A stretch of 64,000 bases of DNA, from NCBI RefSeq assembly GCF_902859745.1, contig NZ_CADIJW010000004.1:124001-188000 (forward strand). The letters are read 5' to 3'. Made by a program: the position numbers and the translations under genes. Below, piece after piece: positions 8,432 through 17,580 of this stretch; the first letter of the stretch is position 1; each line of letters opens with the position of its first letter. The notes under the pieces are model-generated. The model had not been told where the DNA came from. It did not search any database and saw nothing but the letters and a program-made list of their open reading frames with translations. This DNA is from Achromobacter dolens (GTDB lineage Bacteria > Pseudomonadota > Gammaproteobacteria > Burkholderiales > Burkholderiaceae_B).

Positions 8432-8887
8432 TTACGACAGTTCGCCTTCGACCAGCACCGTGACGTCGACGACGACGTCGGCGTGCAGGGCGACCTGGAT
8501 CGGGAACTCGCCGATGGCCTTGAGCTGGCCATTGGGCATGCGCACCTGGGCCTTTTCGATGCCTTCGAAACCGGCCTTCTTCAGACCTTCGGCGATGTCG
8601 GCGTTGGTCACCGAGCCGAACAGACGGCCGTCGACGCCAGCCTTCTGGACGATCTTCAGTTGGTAGCCGTTGACGCGCTCACCCAGGGCCTGGGCGGCGG
8701 CCAGCTTCTCGGCCTGGATCTTTTCCAGTTCGGCGCGGCGGGCTTCGAATTCCTTCAGGGCGGCGTCGGTTGCGCGACGGGCCTTCTTCTGGGGGATCAG
8801 GAAGTTGCGGGCGTAGCCATCACGCACGCGGACGACTTCGCCGAGGTTACCCAGGTTGACGACTTTTTCGAGCAGAATAACTTGCAT
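8432..8887 (-). CDS. rplI: 50S ribosomal protein bL9
   Basis: 151 residues. The N-terminal RNA-binding lobe opens [19 protein letters not shown] and contains the invariant [10 protein letters not shown] long helix (about 45-75) links it to the C-terminal lobe with [18 protein letters not shown]. bL9 binds 23S rRNA domain V near the L1 stalk. It is the last gene of the rpsF operon and lies 14 bases after rpsR. Confidence 0.98.
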   Translation of the reverse strand: MQVILLEKVVNLGNLGEVVRVRDGYARNFLIPQKKARRATDAALKEFEARRAELEKIQAEKLAAAQALGERVNGYQLKIVQKAGVDGRLFGSVTNADIAEGLKKAGFEGIEKAQVRMPNGQLKAIGEFPIQVALHADVVVDVTVLVEGELS

Positions 8888-8901
8888 TTCAGTGCCCCGG
8901 A

Positions 8902-9174
8902 TTAGTTGTGGTTGTCGGTGTAAGGCAACAGGGCCAGGAAGCGCGCGCGCTTGATGGCGGTGTCCAGCTGGCGCTGGTAGATTGCCTTGGTGCCGGTCAG
9001 GCGAGCCGGGATGATCTTGCCGTTTTCTTGCACGAAGTCGCGCAGGGTGTCCAGATCCTTGTAGTCGATCTCTTCGACGCCGGCGGCGGTGAAGCGGCAG
9101 AACTTACGACGCTTGAAGAGCGGGTTCTGCTGCGTGAATTTGCGTTTTTCCTTGCGTTTTCCGAAGAAAGCCAT
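8902..9174 (-). CDS. rpsR: 30S ribosomal protein bS18
   Basis: 90 residues with the bS18 core [20 protein letters not shown] and the basic C-terminal helix region [19 protein letters not shown]. The N-terminus is longer and more basic than in E. coli (75 residues). It contains one cysteine in the KFCRF segment. It binds with bS6 on the platform of the 30S subunit, consistent with co-transcription here. Confidence 0.98.
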   Translation of the reverse strand: MAFFGKRKEKRKFTQQNPLFKRRKFCRFTAAGVEEIDYKDLDTLRDFVQENGKIIPARLTGTKAIYQRQLDTAIKRARFLALLPYTDNHN

Positions 9175-9281
9175 GATATGTGCCTCTATGTTTGAGGGGA
9201 CCGGGTCTGCCTTGATCGGGCCCGACTCCCCGTAACCTATCCGTATTCAGAAGGCGCTCTCGCGCCCGTTGCCCTTCCCTG

Positions 9282-9605
9282 TCAAGCCACCAGCGGATCG
9301 CGTCCTGCGCTGCCGCTGATCTTGCGCGCCTGCTGCAGATGCAGCTTGAACTTCACCGAGTCCTTGCGCACGGGGGCCAGAAACCCCTGCACCAGCAATT
9401 CGGACCCCAGCGCCGTTCCTTGCAACAGCAACGCCAGATCACCCAGTGCCACGGCCGAGATTGTCAGTTCGACACGGCGCGGATGGCCGGCTTCGATGAC
9501 CTCGGATTCGTGCGCCAGCACCATTTCCAGGGCTGGCAGACCGGCGGGAGTGTGGCGCAAAGGCTCGCATTCGAGAACGCGGGCGCTGAGTTCCAGCTTG
9601 TTCAT
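9282..9605 (-). CDS. priB: primosomal replication protein N
   Basis: 107 residues. An OB-fold protein starting [22 protein letters not shown], with [16 protein letters not shown] and the [18 protein letters not shown] strand-loop typical of PriB. PriB binds single-stranded DNA and stimulates PriA at restarted forks; the gene between rpsF and rpsR is the usual position. ATG at 9605 fits the family start, so the short upstream extension is not used. About 50 bases separate it from rpsF. Confidence 0.93.
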   Translation of the reverse strand: MNKLELSARVLECEPLRHTPAGLPALEMVLAHESEVIEAGHPRRVELTISAVALGDLALLLQGTALGSELLVQGFLAPVRKDSVKFKLHLQQARKISGSAGRDPLVA

Positions 9606-9656
9606 CCTGCCAGGCACCAAGGGGACTTCATGGGATGGGCTCTGCCTGAGCCCTGC

Positions 9657-10031
9657 TTACTCGGCCTGAGCCGCGACAGCTTCCGCCGAAGCCTTGCGGG
9701 CTTCTTCGCGCTCGACCGACTTCATCATGATCGAGGGAGCGGTCTGGGCCTTCTTGGTCTTGATGACCAGGTGGCGCAGCACGGCGTCGTTGTAGCGGAA
9801 CGAGTGTTCCAGCTCATCCAGCGTGGCTTGGCCGCACTCGATGTTCAGGCAGACGTAGTGAGCCTTGACGAGCTTCTGGATCGGGTAGGCCAGTTGACGG
9901 CGACCCCAGTCTTCCAGGCGGTGCACCGAGCCGCCTTGGCCCGTGACCAGCGCTTGGTAACGCTCGACCATGGCGGGCACTTGCTCGCTTTGGTCGGGGT
10001 GAACGATAAACACCACTTCGTAGTGACGCAT
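9657..10031 (-). CDS. rpsF: 30S ribosomal protein bS6
   Basis: 124 residues, starting [41 protein letters not shown] is the strand pair that contacts bS18, and [14 protein letters not shown] is the family's closing motif. An Ala/Glu-rich tail follows, as is common. AAGGAG precedes the ATG at 10031. First gene of the operon; the untranslated leader is about 185 bases if the promoter at 10226-10254 is used, leaving room for the S6:S18 autoregulation known in other bacteria. Confidence 0.98.
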   Translation of the reverse strand: MRHYEVVFIVHPDQSEQVPAMVERYQALVTGQGGSVHRLEDWGRRQLAYPIQKLVKAHYVCLNIECGQATLDELEHSFRYNDAVLRHLVIKTKKAQTAPSIMMKSVEREEARKASAEAVAAQAE

Positions 10032-10123
10032 GAGTAAAACTCCTTGAGGATGTCTTGCCTGCCGCTCGCCTGACACCGTCATCAGTCCGCGCGCGCATCG
10101 CGTTCGCGGTCAGTTCCGGCTTT

Positions 10124-10145
10124 CCAGTGCTTTCTCTATCACTGG
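10124..10145 (-). promoter_or_regulatory. hairpin in the rpsF operon leader
   Basis: CCAGTG and CACTGG enclose ten bases in the untranslated leader of rpsF. Many bacteria use a leader hairpin bound by S6:S18 to control this operon. I cannot confirm the conserved CCG bulge, so the role is inferred from position. Confidence 0.35.
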
Positions 10146-10225
10146 TCTTTTTCTTCGAGGCGTATGGCTTGCAAGGGGCAGCCCGCTGCCCAAAAAACAT
10201 GGGCGGTCGAGCAAGAAAGCTCTCG

Positions 10226-10254
10226 ATTATCGCCGATCGGACCGTTGGACGCAA
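10226..10254 (-). promoter_or_regulatory. sigma-70 promoter for rpsF-priB-rpsR-rplI
   Basis: On the minus strand TTGCGT (10254-10249), a 17-base spacer and GATAAT (10231-10226) form a near-consensus promoter. It lies about 195 bases before the rpsF start and has no competing gene between. Confidence 0.75.
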
Positions 10255-10265
10255 GCCAGGGTCGG

Positions 10266-11180
10266 TCAGGAAATCGGGGACGCGTTATTCGCCCCTGCCG
10301 GGCGCGGCATATCGGCCACGCCGATCTCCCGGGGCCGGCTGACCACGCTGACCATCACATAGCTGATGATCATGAGCAGGAACCACGAACCCAGCTTGTT
10401 GATCGACACCAGCTCCCAGCCTTGCGACTGGTTGGGATAGCGCCAGGCGTTGGCAAAGGTGCCGATGTTCTCGGCGAACCAGATGAACAGCGCCACCAGC
10501 ACGAAGCCCAGCAGCAACGGCATGCGGCGGTAGTCGCGCCAGATGCGGAAATAGACCCAGGTGCGGGCGAACAGCAGCGCCGTCAGGCCGAACAGCGCCA
10601 GCCTGAAGTCGACAATGAAATGGTGCGCGAAGAAGTTCACGTAGATCAGCACCGACAGCGCCACGGTCGCCGCCAGCGGCGGATGGGCACGGAAACGGAA
10701 GTCGAACAGGCGCCAGACCCGCGCCAGGTAGCTGCCGACCGCGGCGTACATGAAGCCGGTGAAGAGCGGCACGCCGCCGATGCGCAGCACGCTCGCCTCG
10801 GGGTAGATCCAGGAGCCAGCCGCTGTCTTGAACAGTTCCATGCCGGTGCCGACCACATGGAACATCAGGATGACCTTGGCCTCGTCCCAGGTTTCCATGC
10901 GCAGGGCCAGCAGCGCGGCCTGGATCGCCAGCGCCGCCAGCGTCAGGAAATCGTAGCGCGCCAGCCAGGCGTCCTTGGGATACCACCAGTGCGTGCCCAG
11001 CAGCAGCGCGCACATCAGGCCGCCAAACAGGCAGGCCCAACCCTGCTTCACGCCGAAACGGAAGAACTCATAGAGCGCGACGCCCAAACGACCGCGGCCG
11101 GCCAGGTGATCGGCCAGCCGCGCTTCCCATCCCGCCAGTCGCGCAATGAGCGGCCAGTCGCTGGCCGCCGGATGCCGCAC
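10266..11180 (-). CDS. DUF817 family integral membrane protein
   Basis: 304 residues from GTG at 11180. About eight hydrophobic segments; the conserved core reads EAKVILMFHVVGTGMELFKT, with GSWIYPE and FTGFMYAAVGSYLARVWRLF after it, matching DUF817 (YoaT-like) proteins, whose function is unknown. The start lies seven bases after the folE2 stop; GGAAGG at the end of folE2 may serve as its ribosome binding site, so the two are one transcription unit. Confidence 0.85.
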   Translation of the reverse strand: MRHPAASDWPLIARLAGWEARLADHLAGRGRLGVALYEFFRFGVKQGWACLFGGLMCALLLGTHWWYPKDAWLARYDFLTLAALAIQAALLALRMETWDEAKVILMFHVVGTGMELFKTAAGSWIYPEASVLRIGGVPLFTGFMYAAVGSYLARVWRLFDFRFRAHPPLAATVALSVLIYVNFFAHHFIVDFRLALFGLTALLFARTWVYFRIWRDYRRMPLLLGFVLVALFIWFAENIGTFANAWRYPNQSQGWELVSINKLGSWFLLMIISYVMVSVVSRPREIGVADMPRPAGANNASPIS

Positions 11181-11187
11181 GGAGGAC

Positions 11188-11985
11188 TCAGCCTTCCACC
11201 ACGGCGTAGGCCGAGTGGTTGTGGATCGATTCGAAGTTCTCGGCCTCGACGCGGTAGCGGGCGATGCCGGGGTGCGCGTTCAGGCGGGCCGCCACGTCGC
11301 GCACCAGGTCTTCGACGAACTTGGGGTTGTCGTAGGCGCGCTCGGTGACGTACTTCTCGTCGGGCCGCTTGAGCAGGCCCCAGAGCTCACACGAGCCTTC
11401 GTCTTCGATCAGGCGGATGACGCCATCCATGCTGATGTCCGATTCCAGGATGGCCGAGACCGTCACGTGCGAGCGCTGGTTGTGCGCGCCGTATTCGGAG
11501 ATGGCCTTGGAACACGGGCACAGGCTGGTCACCGGCACCTGCACCACCAGCTCGAACTCGACCTGGTCGCCCTGGGCGCGGGCGATCCACTGCACTTCGT
11601 AGTCCAGCAGGCTCTGCACGCCGGAGATCGGCGCCGACTTGTTGATGAAGTACGGGAAGGCCGCGGTGATGTCGCCGCGCTCGGCGTGCAGCAACGGCAG
11701 CATGTCGGCCGCCATGGCGCGGAACAGCGTTGGCGTCATGGGGGTGCTGCGGTACTTTTCCAGCAGCGCCACGAAGCGGGACATGTGCGTCCCCTTTTCT
11801 TCGGGGGGCAGCGCAACCGTCAGGGTCCAGTTGGCCACGGTGCCCTGGGGCGAACCGTCGGCGTTCTCGATGAGCATGGGGTGGCGCACGCCACGGATGC
11901 CCACGCGCTGGATCGGGATGTGCCGCGTGTCCGTCGAGCTCTGGACGTCGGGCATCACGATGGCGGGGTCGATCGGAGAATTCAT
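11188..11985 (-). CDS. folE2: GTP cyclohydrolase FolE2 (type IB)
   Basis: 265 residues. The [15 protein letters not shown] opening, the metal-binding SLCPCSK segment (Cys156, Cys158) and the C-terminal [12 protein letters not shown] segment identify the T-fold FolE2 family. It converts GTP to dihydroneopterin triphosphate, the first step of folate synthesis. FolE2 accepts metals other than zinc and in many bacteria is induced by zinc starvation. No Zur-like box is visible upstream here, so it may be the constitutive enzyme. Confidence 0.95.
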   Translation of the reverse strand: MNSPIDPAIVMPDVQSSTDTRHIPIQRVGIRGVRHPMLIENADGSPQGTVANWTLTVALPPEEKGTHMSRFVALLEKYRSTPMTPTLFRAMAADMLPLLHAERGDITAAFPYFINKSAPISGVQSLLDYEVQWIARAQGDQVEFELVVQVPVTSLCPCSKAISEYGAHNQRSHVTVSAILESDISMDGVIRLIEDEGSCELWGLLKRPDEKYVTERAYDNPKFVEDLVRDVAARLNAHPGIARYRVEAENFESIHNHSAYAVVEG

Positions 11986-12176
11986 TTCGGCTTACCAGTC
12001 TGGGCGACGAGCGTGGCGTGAACACGCAGACCCAGGAATCTTTAGGAGGGGGCCATTATCGCCCAAAGTCCCGCCAGCGCCAGGGAAAACCCTTTCATTC
12101 GTAGGCTGGCGGGGCCGGAACACACTGTTTCGCCACACGGACCAAACCGCCGGGGCCGGTCCGTGGGTGCGGGCAA

Positions 12177-14039
12177 TCAGGCCAGCAGCGAGGCGTAGCG
12201 CGCCCGGATCGACTGCTCGATCCCGGCGGCATCCAGGCCGATACCGGCCAACAGCGCCAATTGGTCGCCGTGGTCGATGAACTCGTCGGGAAAGCCCAGT
12301 TGCAGCACAGGGATCGCGACACCTTCGGCGGCCAGCACCTCCAGCACCGCGCTGCCAGCGCCGCCCATGATGGCGGCATCCTCGATCGTCACCAGGGCGT
12401 CGTGGCTGCCAGCCAGATCGAGGATCAGGGCGCGGTCGATCGGCTTGACGAAGCGCATGTCGGCCACGGTGGCGTCCAGTTTTTCGGCCGCCGCCAGCGC
12501 CGGCTGCAGCAGCGTGCCGAAACCGAGGATGGCGATCTTGCGCCCTTTGCGCCGCACCACGCCGCGGCCCAGCTCGACCGTGTCCAGCCCGGCCGTTTCC
12601 GGCGCGCCACAGCCCGCGCCGCGCGGATAGCGCACCGAAGCGGGGCCGGGATACTGATAACAGGTGGACAGCAGCAGGCGGGCTTCGTTTTCGTCCGAGG
12701 GCGTGGCCACCACCATGTTCGGCACGCAGCGCAGGAACGCGGTGTCGTAGTTGCCGGCGTGGGTCGCGCCGTCGGCGCCGACGATGCCGGCGCGGTCGAG
12801 CGCGAAGGTGACGTCCAGGTTCTGCAATGCCACGTCGTGGATCAACTGGTCGTAGCCGCGCTGCAGGAAGGTCGAGTAGATCGCCAGCACCGGCTTCTGC
12901 CCCTCGCAGGCGATGCCGCCGGCGAACGTCACGGCGTGCTGTTCGGCGATGCCGACGTCGAAGTAGCGCTGCGGGAAGCGCTTCTCGAATTCGACCAGGC
13001 CGCTGCCCTCGCGCATCGCCGGAGTGACGGCGACCAGACGCGCATCCTGTTCGCCCATCTCGCACAGCCAGTCGCTGAACACCTGGGTGAAGGTGCGCTT
13101 GCCCGGCGCCTTCGATTGCTGGATGCCGACGGCGGGATCGAACTTGCCCGGCCCGTGGTACAGCACCGGATCGGCCTCGGCCAGCTTGTAGCCCTGCCCT
13201 TTCTTGGTGACCACGTGCAGGAACTGCAAGCCTTGCAGCGCCTTCAGGTTCTGCAGCGTCGGCACCAGCGCGTCGAGGTCGTGGCCGTCGATCGGGCCGA
13301 CGTAGTTGAAGCCGAATTCCTCGAACAGCGTGGCCGGCGTGACCATGCCCTTGGCGTGTTCCTCGAAGCGGCGCGCCAGTTCCAGCACCGGCGGCACGTG
13401 CTGCAGCACGGCGCGGCCGACGTTCTTGGCGGCGGCGTAGAAGCGGCCGGACATCAGGCGCGCCAGGTAGCGGTTCAGCGCCCCCACCGGCGGCGAGATC
13501 GACATGTCGTTGTCGTTCAGGATCACCAGCAGGTTGATGTTGGCGGTGACGCCGGCGTTGTTCATGGCCTCGAAGGCCATGCCGGCGGACATCGCGCCGT
13601 CGCCGATCACGGCGATGTGCTGGCGCTGCACGCCGGCGTTGCGCGAGGCCACCGCCATGCCCAGCGCGGCCGAGATCGACGTGGACGAATGCGCGGTGCC
13701 GAAGGCGTCGTATTCGGATTCGCTGCGCTTGGGAAAGCCCGAGATGCCGCCCTGCTGGCGCAGCTTGGCCATGCCGGCGCGGCGTCCGGTGAGGATCTTG
13801 TGCGGATAGGACTGGTGGCCCACGTCCCAGACGATGCGGTCATGCGGCGTGTCGAAGACCTGGTGCAGGGCCAGCGTCAGCTCCACCGTGCCCAGGTTCG
13901 ACGACAGGTGGCCCCCGGTCTTGGAGACCGACTCCAGCACGAAGCCGCGCAACTCGTCGGCCAGGCGCTTGAGCTCGCGACGATCCAGGCGCTTGAGGTC
14001 TGCCGGGGATTGGATGCGGTCCAGTAATTCTGTCGTCAT
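12177..14039 (-). CDS. dxs: 1-deoxy-D-xylulose-5-phosphate synthase
   Basis: 620 residues, full length. The N-terminal thiamine-diphosphate domain has [17 protein letters not shown] and [16 protein letters not shown], with the NDNDMSI magnesium segment. The transketolase-like middle domain has [16 protein letters not shown] and the catalytic glutamate. A C-terminal domain ends about 620. It condenses pyruvate and glyceraldehyde-3-phosphate to start the MEP isoprenoid pathway. It lies 53 bases after ispA on the same strand. Confidence 0.98.
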   Translation of the reverse strand: MTTELLDRIQSPADLKRLDRRELKRLADELRGFVLESVSKTGGHLSSNLGTVELTLALHQVFDTPHDRIVWDVGHQSYPHKILTGRRAGMAKLRQQGGISGFPKRSESEYDAFGTAHSSTSISAALGMAVASRNAGVQRQHIAVIGDGAMSAGMAFEAMNNAGVTANINLLVILNDNDMSISPPVGALNRYLARLMSGRFYAAAKNVGRAVLQHVPPVLELARRFEEHAKGMVTPATLFEEFGFNYVGPIDGHDLDALVPTLQNLKALQGLQFLHVVTKKGQGYKLAEADPVLYHGPGKFDPAVGIQQSKAPGKRTFTQVFSDWLCEMGEQDARLVAVTPAMREGSGLVEFEKRFPQRYFDVGIAEQHAVTFAGGIACEGQKPVLAIYSTFLQRGYDQLIHDVALQNLDVTFALDRAGIVGADGATHAGNYDTAFLRCVPNMVVATPSDENEARLLLSTCYQYPGPASVRYPRGAGCGAPETAGLDTVELGRGVVRRKGRKIAILGFGTLLQPALAAAEKLDATVADMRFVKPIDRALILDLAGSHDALVTIEDAAIMGGAGSAVLEVLAAEGVAIPVLQLGFPDEFIDHGDQLALLAGIGLDAAGIEQSIRARYASLLA

Positions 14040-14092
14040 GCTTGTATGGGGTTCGTATGCCCGGCCTGCGGCCAGCCCGGACGGGTCACGGA

Positions 14093-15004
14093 TCAGCGGT
14101 CTCGAAGGACGATGAAATCAGCCAGCTCGGCCAGGCGCTTGCCGGCGTCGCCCAGCGGCTCGAGCGCGGACAACGCGGCTTCGCGCAGCTCGCCCGCGAA
14201 CGCGCGCGCTTCGTCCAGCCCCAGCAACGAAACGTAGGTCGGCTTGTTTTCGGCCGCGTCCTTGCCCGGCGTCTTGCCCAGGCTGGCGGAATCGGCGGTC
14301 ACATCCAGAATGTCGTCCACCACCTGGAACGCCAGGCCGATGGCCTGGGCGTAGACGTCCAGCGCCTGGCGCGAGGCCGAGCTGGCGCCTGCGACGATGC
14401 CGCCCAGCGCCACGCTGCAGGCCAGCATGGCGCCGGTTTTCATGCTGTGCATCTGCTGCAGCTCGTCGCGCGAGAGCCGGTGGCCGACGCTGAGCAGGTC
14501 GATGGCCTGTCCGCCGGCCATGCCCTGGCTGCCCGCCGCGCGCGCCAGCGACTGCGTGGCCTGCACGATCAGGGCCGGGGCGATGGGCATGGAGGCCAGC
14601 AGCTCGAAGGCGAGCGGCTGCAGCGCGTCGCCGGCCAACATGGCGGTGGCTTCGTCGAACTGCACATGGGCGGTGGGACGGCCGCGGCGCAGGACGTCGT
14701 CGTCCATGCAGGGCAGGTCGTCGTGCACCAGCGAGTAGGCGTGGATCAGTTCCACCGCCGCGGCGGCGCGGTCCAGCGAGGCCTCGACAGCCAGCACGCT
14801 GCCGCTGACCGGGCAGGCCTGGCCGGCGGCGTAGACCAGCGCGGCCCGCACCCGCTTGCCGCCGCCGAGCACGGCGTAACGCATGGCTTCGTGCAGGCGG
14901 GCGGGCACGGCGTCGGCAGGCGGCAGGAGGTCGTCGAGAACGTCTTCGACATGCCGCACGCGGCCCTGCAGCCACTCCGGGAAAGCGAGTTGTATTTGCT
15001 TCAT
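14093..15004 (-). CDS. ispA: polyprenyl (farnesyl) diphosphate synthase
   Basis: 303 residues from ATG at 15004; a second ATG at 15022 would overlap xseB and cannot be excluded. First aspartate-rich motif [12 protein letters not shown] near 95-106, second VVDDILD near 230. [16 protein letters not shown] binds the isopentenyl diphosphate. It makes farnesyl diphosphate from the dxs-derived precursors. Seven bases separate it from xseB, in the classical xseB-ispA-dxs order. Confidence 0.95.
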   Translation of the reverse strand: MKQIQLAFPEWLQGRVRHVEDVLDDLLPPADAVPARLHEAMRYAVLGGGKRVRAALVYAAGQACPVSGSVLAVEASLDRAAAAVELIHAYSLVHDDLPCMDDDVLRRGRPTAHVQFDEATAMLAGDALQPLAFELLASMPIAPALIVQATQSLARAAGSQGMAGGQAIDLLSVGHRLSRDELQQMHSMKTGAMLACSVALGGIVAGASSASRQALDVYAQAIGLAFQVVDDILDVTADSASLGKTPGKDAAENKPTYVSLLGLDEARAFAGELREAALSALEPLGDAGKRLAELADFIVLRDR

Positions 15005-15011
15005 CCGATTC

Positions 15012-15278
15012 TTATTCGTCATCCAGCGCGGCGGCATCCAGCGGGCGCAGCAAGTCGCCCTCCAGGACCTTGACCTGCTGTTCGGCCTGCGCCAAGCGCT
15101 CCTGGCAGACGCGGGTCAGGGCCACGCCGCGCCGGTAGGCGGCCAGCGACTGCTCCAGCGGCAGCGAACCGTCTTCCATGGCCGCGACCAGCGATTCCAG
15201 TTCGGCCAGGGCCGTTTCGAAATCCTGGGGCAAGGGACGGTCGTCGGTCTGCGGATCGGCTTGAGAAGGTTTGGCCAA
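15012..15278 (-). CDS. xseB: exodeoxyribonuclease VII small subunit
   Basis: 88 residues if translation starts at TTG 15278, which has GGAGG five bases upstream; a GTG at 15296 lies in frame but has no ribosome binding site. DFETALAELESLVAAMEDGSLPLEQSLAAY is the characteristic two-helix XseB region, here cut only for description. It forms the small subunit around XseA, which is not in this window. Confidence 0.93.
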   Translation of the reverse strand: MAKPSQADPQTDDRPLPQDFETALAELESLVAAMEDGSLPLEQSLAAYRRGVALTRVCQERLAQAEQQVKVLEGDLLRPLDAAALDDE

Positions 15279-15360
15279 ACGGGCCTCCGGGGGCACTAGG
15301 GGTGGATCAATCCGTGAATTGTACGAGATACCACGGTCGCGCCACGCCGCGCCTTTGCGC

Positions 15361-16215
15361 TCAGGCGGGAGCGCCCGCCAGGCCCGCGATGGCGGCCCGC
15401 AGCGCCGGCGCCACCTGGGTGCGCAACCCGGCCTCGGGCAGCAGGCCTTCGGGGCCGCCGCAACTCATGACGAACACGCCCTCCCCGGTCACGGACGTGA
15501 ATGGCACCGCCACGGCATTGATGCCCGACTGCCACTCGCCGATCGCGAAGCAGCAACCCGTGTCGCGCAACTCGGCGCGGGCGCGCTCGATCGCGGCAGC
15601 CGCCGGCGCGGCCGGCCCCAATCGTTCCAGCACGTCGGCGCAGGCCGCCGCCGGCAGGCTGGCAAGGTAGGCGCGGCCCATGGCGCTGTCGAGGCTGGCG
15701 CGATAGCCCACCGGCAGGCGCAGGTAGAGGGCGGACGAACCATGGATGGCCTCGACATAGGTCATGGCGTCGCCGTCGAAGGCGCCCAGCGCCACCGCGC
15801 CGCCGGTTTCGCGCGCCAGGTCGGTCATGGAGGCCTTGGCCAGCTCGCGCACCTCCAGCCCGGCCAACAGGCCGAAGCCCAACGCCAGCACGCCGTACCC
15901 GGGCGAGTACTTGCCGGTGTCCGGGTGATAGCGCAGGTAGCCCAACTCGGTCAGCGTGTAGGTGATGCGGCTGATGGTGGGCTTGGGCAGGCCGGTCAGG
16001 CGCGCCAGGTCCAGGTTGCCCAGCGCCGCCACGCCCGGCCGGAAGCAGCGCAGCACTTCCAGGCCGCGCGCCAGCGCGGTGATGAAGTCGGGCGACACGG
16101 GCCCCTCGCCCACGGCGCCGGCGCGCTTGCGGCGCGCGGGCGCGCTCAGCGCCAGCTTCTGGTCGGGTTTGGCCGCGGGATGGGGGATGCGCTTGGGGTC
16201 AGAAAAAGATTGCAT
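15361..16215 (-). CDS. IclR family transcriptional regulator
   Basis: 284 residues. An N-terminal basic, low-complexity stretch (about 1-40) precedes the winged helix (about 42-105), with GLEVLRCF, LDLARLTGLPKPTISRI and the LGYLRYHPDTGKYSPG wing. The C-terminal effector domain contains DSAMGRAYLASL and the late cysteine of FVMSCGGPEG. Divergent from the solute receptor at 16392, it probably controls that gene and itself through the palindromes at 16240-16280. Confidence 0.92.
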   Translation of the reverse strand: MQSFSDPKRIPHPAAKPDQKLALSAPARRKRAGAVGEGPVSPDFITALARGLEVLRCFRPGVAALGNLDLARLTGLPKPTISRITYTLTELGYLRYHPDTGKYSPGYGVLALGFGLLAGLEVRELAKASMTDLARETGGAVALGAFDGDAMTYVEAIHGSSALYLRLPVGYRASLDSAMGRAYLASLPAAACADVLERLGPAAPAAAAIERARAELRDTGCCFAIGEWQSGINAVAVPFTSVTGEGVFVMSCGGPEGLLPEAGLRTQVAPALRAAIAGLAGAPA

Positions 16216-16239
16216 TTCTATTCGCTTCGTTTTTATAGT

Positions 16240-16280
16240 TTATTCCGAATAACAAAACTAAATTCCATTTATCGGAATTT
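16240..16280. promoter_or_regulatory. two IclR-type palindromes in the divergent promoter region
   Basis: TTATTCCGAATAA at 16240-16252 is palindromic but for its central base. AAATTCC (16260-16266) and GGAATTT (16274-16280) form an inverted repeat with a seven-base spacer. Both share TTCCG/CGGAA half-sites, as expected for a single dimeric regulator. The region is much more AT-rich than its flanks. Confidence 0.55.
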
Positions 16281-16391
16281 AAAACATCCTAGGAGACCTG
16301 GCAAGCCTTGCCCGCCCGCCTTCACCGGCACGCGGACCGGGCCGAGCCGGGCCCGACCTATCACTCAAGCACGCGATTTCAAGGGGAAAAC

Positions 16392-17360
16392 ATGATTCGC
16401 AAGCGCTACCCGTTCCTGGCGGGTCTACTGCTCAGCATTGCCGCGCTGGGCGCCCAGGCAGATACCTATCCGTCCCGCCCGATCAAGGTGGTCTCGCCGT
16501 TCCCGGCGGGCGGCGCCACCGATGTGCTGACGCGGGTGCTGGCCGAACGCATGGCCAAGACGCTGGGCCAGCCCATGATCGTCGAGAACAAGGCCGGCGC
16601 CGGCACGTCGATCGGCGCCGCCTTCGTCTCGCGCGAGGCGCCGGACGGCTACACCATCCTGATGGCCACCAACTCCACGCTGGTCACCAACCGCTATCTG
16701 TATAAGGAGCTGCCCTACGATCCCGACGGCTTCGCGCCCATCGGCATGGTCGGGATTGGCCCCCTGGTACTGCTGTCCAGCCCCAAGCGCCCGTTCAACA
16801 GCACCGCGGACGTGGTCGCCTACGCCAAGCAGAATCCGGGCAAGCTGACCTTCGCCACCTTCGGCGCGGGCACTTCGTCGCACCTGGCGGGCGAACTGTT
16901 CAAGGAACGCGCCGGCATCGACATCCTGCACGTGCCCTTCAAGGGCGCGACCCAGGCCCTGCCGGCGTTGATCAGCGGCGACGTGGACCTGTTCTTCGAC
17001 ATGGTCGCCACCGGCATGCCGCAGGCCGAGGCCGGCAAGGTCAAGGTGTTCGCGATCACCAGCCCCAGCCGCCTGGCCACCGAACCGAAGCTGGCGACGC
17101 TGGCCGAACAAGGCTATCCGTCCTTCGACATGACGGCCTGGTTCAGCTTCGTGGCCCCCAAGGGCACGCCGGCGCCGGTGCTGGACAAACTGCAGGCCGC
17201 GCTAGCCGAGACGCTCAAGGACGAGGCGGTGCAAAAGCGCATGCTCGACATGGGAATCGAGCCGCGCTCGGGCAGCGCCGCCGAACTGGACAGGCAGGTC
17301 AAGAGTGAACAGCCCATCGTGTCGCAATTGATCAAGCAGGCCAACATCGTCCTGCAATGA
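16392..17360 (+). CDS. Bug-type tripartite tricarboxylate transporter receptor
   Basis: 322 residues from ATG at 16392, with AAGGGGA upstream. A Sec signal peptide covers about 1-24 (AALGAQA before DTYPSRPIKVV). The mature protein has the family's VSPFPAGGATDVLTRVLAERM and IVENKAGAGTSIGA motifs and the HVPFKGATQALPALISGDV segment. These periplasmic proteins bind carboxylates or amides for the TctAB membrane partners, which are not encoded nearby. The ligand is unknown. Confidence 0.92.
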   Translation: MIRKRYPFLAGLLLSIAALGAQADTYPSRPIKVVSPFPAGGATDVLTRVLAERMAKTLGQPMIVENKAGAGTSIGAAFVSREAPDGYTILMATNSTLVTNRYLYKELPYDPDGFAPIGMVGIGPLVLLSSPKRPFNSTADVVAYAKQNPGKLTFATFGAGTSSHLAGELFKERAGIDILHVPFKGATQALPALISGDVDLFFDMVATGMPQAEAGKVKVFAITSPSRLATEPKLATLAEQGYPSFDMTAWFSFVAPKGTPAPVLDKLQAALAETLKDEAVQKRMLDMGIEPRSGSAAELDRQVKSEQPIVSQLIKQANIVLQ

Positions 17361-17434
17361 CGGTCGCATCCGTTTCGTGACAAAACGTTCATGCCGCCGC
17401 GCGGGCCCGGGCGCCCGCGCCGCCGGGGCCGCCG

Positions 17435-17467
17435 ACCGACAGCGCCTCGCAGGCCCTGTCGGTTTTT
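17435..17467 (+). terminator. intrinsic terminator after the Bug receptor gene
   Basis: ACCGACAG (17435-17442) pairs with CTGTCGGT (17456-17463), followed by a T-run. It lies about 75 bases past the stop and closes this transcript before the acyltransferase gene. Confidence 0.75.
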
Positions 17468-17580
17468 CATGCGCCCCCTAACCCCTGGATACAGAACCCG
17501 TATCGGCCTGGCTGCTAAGGTGAAAAGCGAGGATGGCCGCCGCGCCGGCCCCGCCCGACTCACCTTCGCCAGGGAGCCCG

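Noticed and set aside
12136-12165. 8-bp hairpin as dxs terminator
   Set aside because: CACGGACC/GGTCCGTG is present, but no T-run follows, so it is not listed as a terminator.
11986-12176. Zur box upstream of folE2
   Set aside because: Looked for because FolE2 is often zinc-regulated; no GAAATGTTAT-like dyad is present.
12261-14027. Long open frame on the plus strand opposite dxs
   Set aside because: Its His/Arg/Gln-rich translation is the usual antisense artefact of a GC-rich gene, and dxs is certain.
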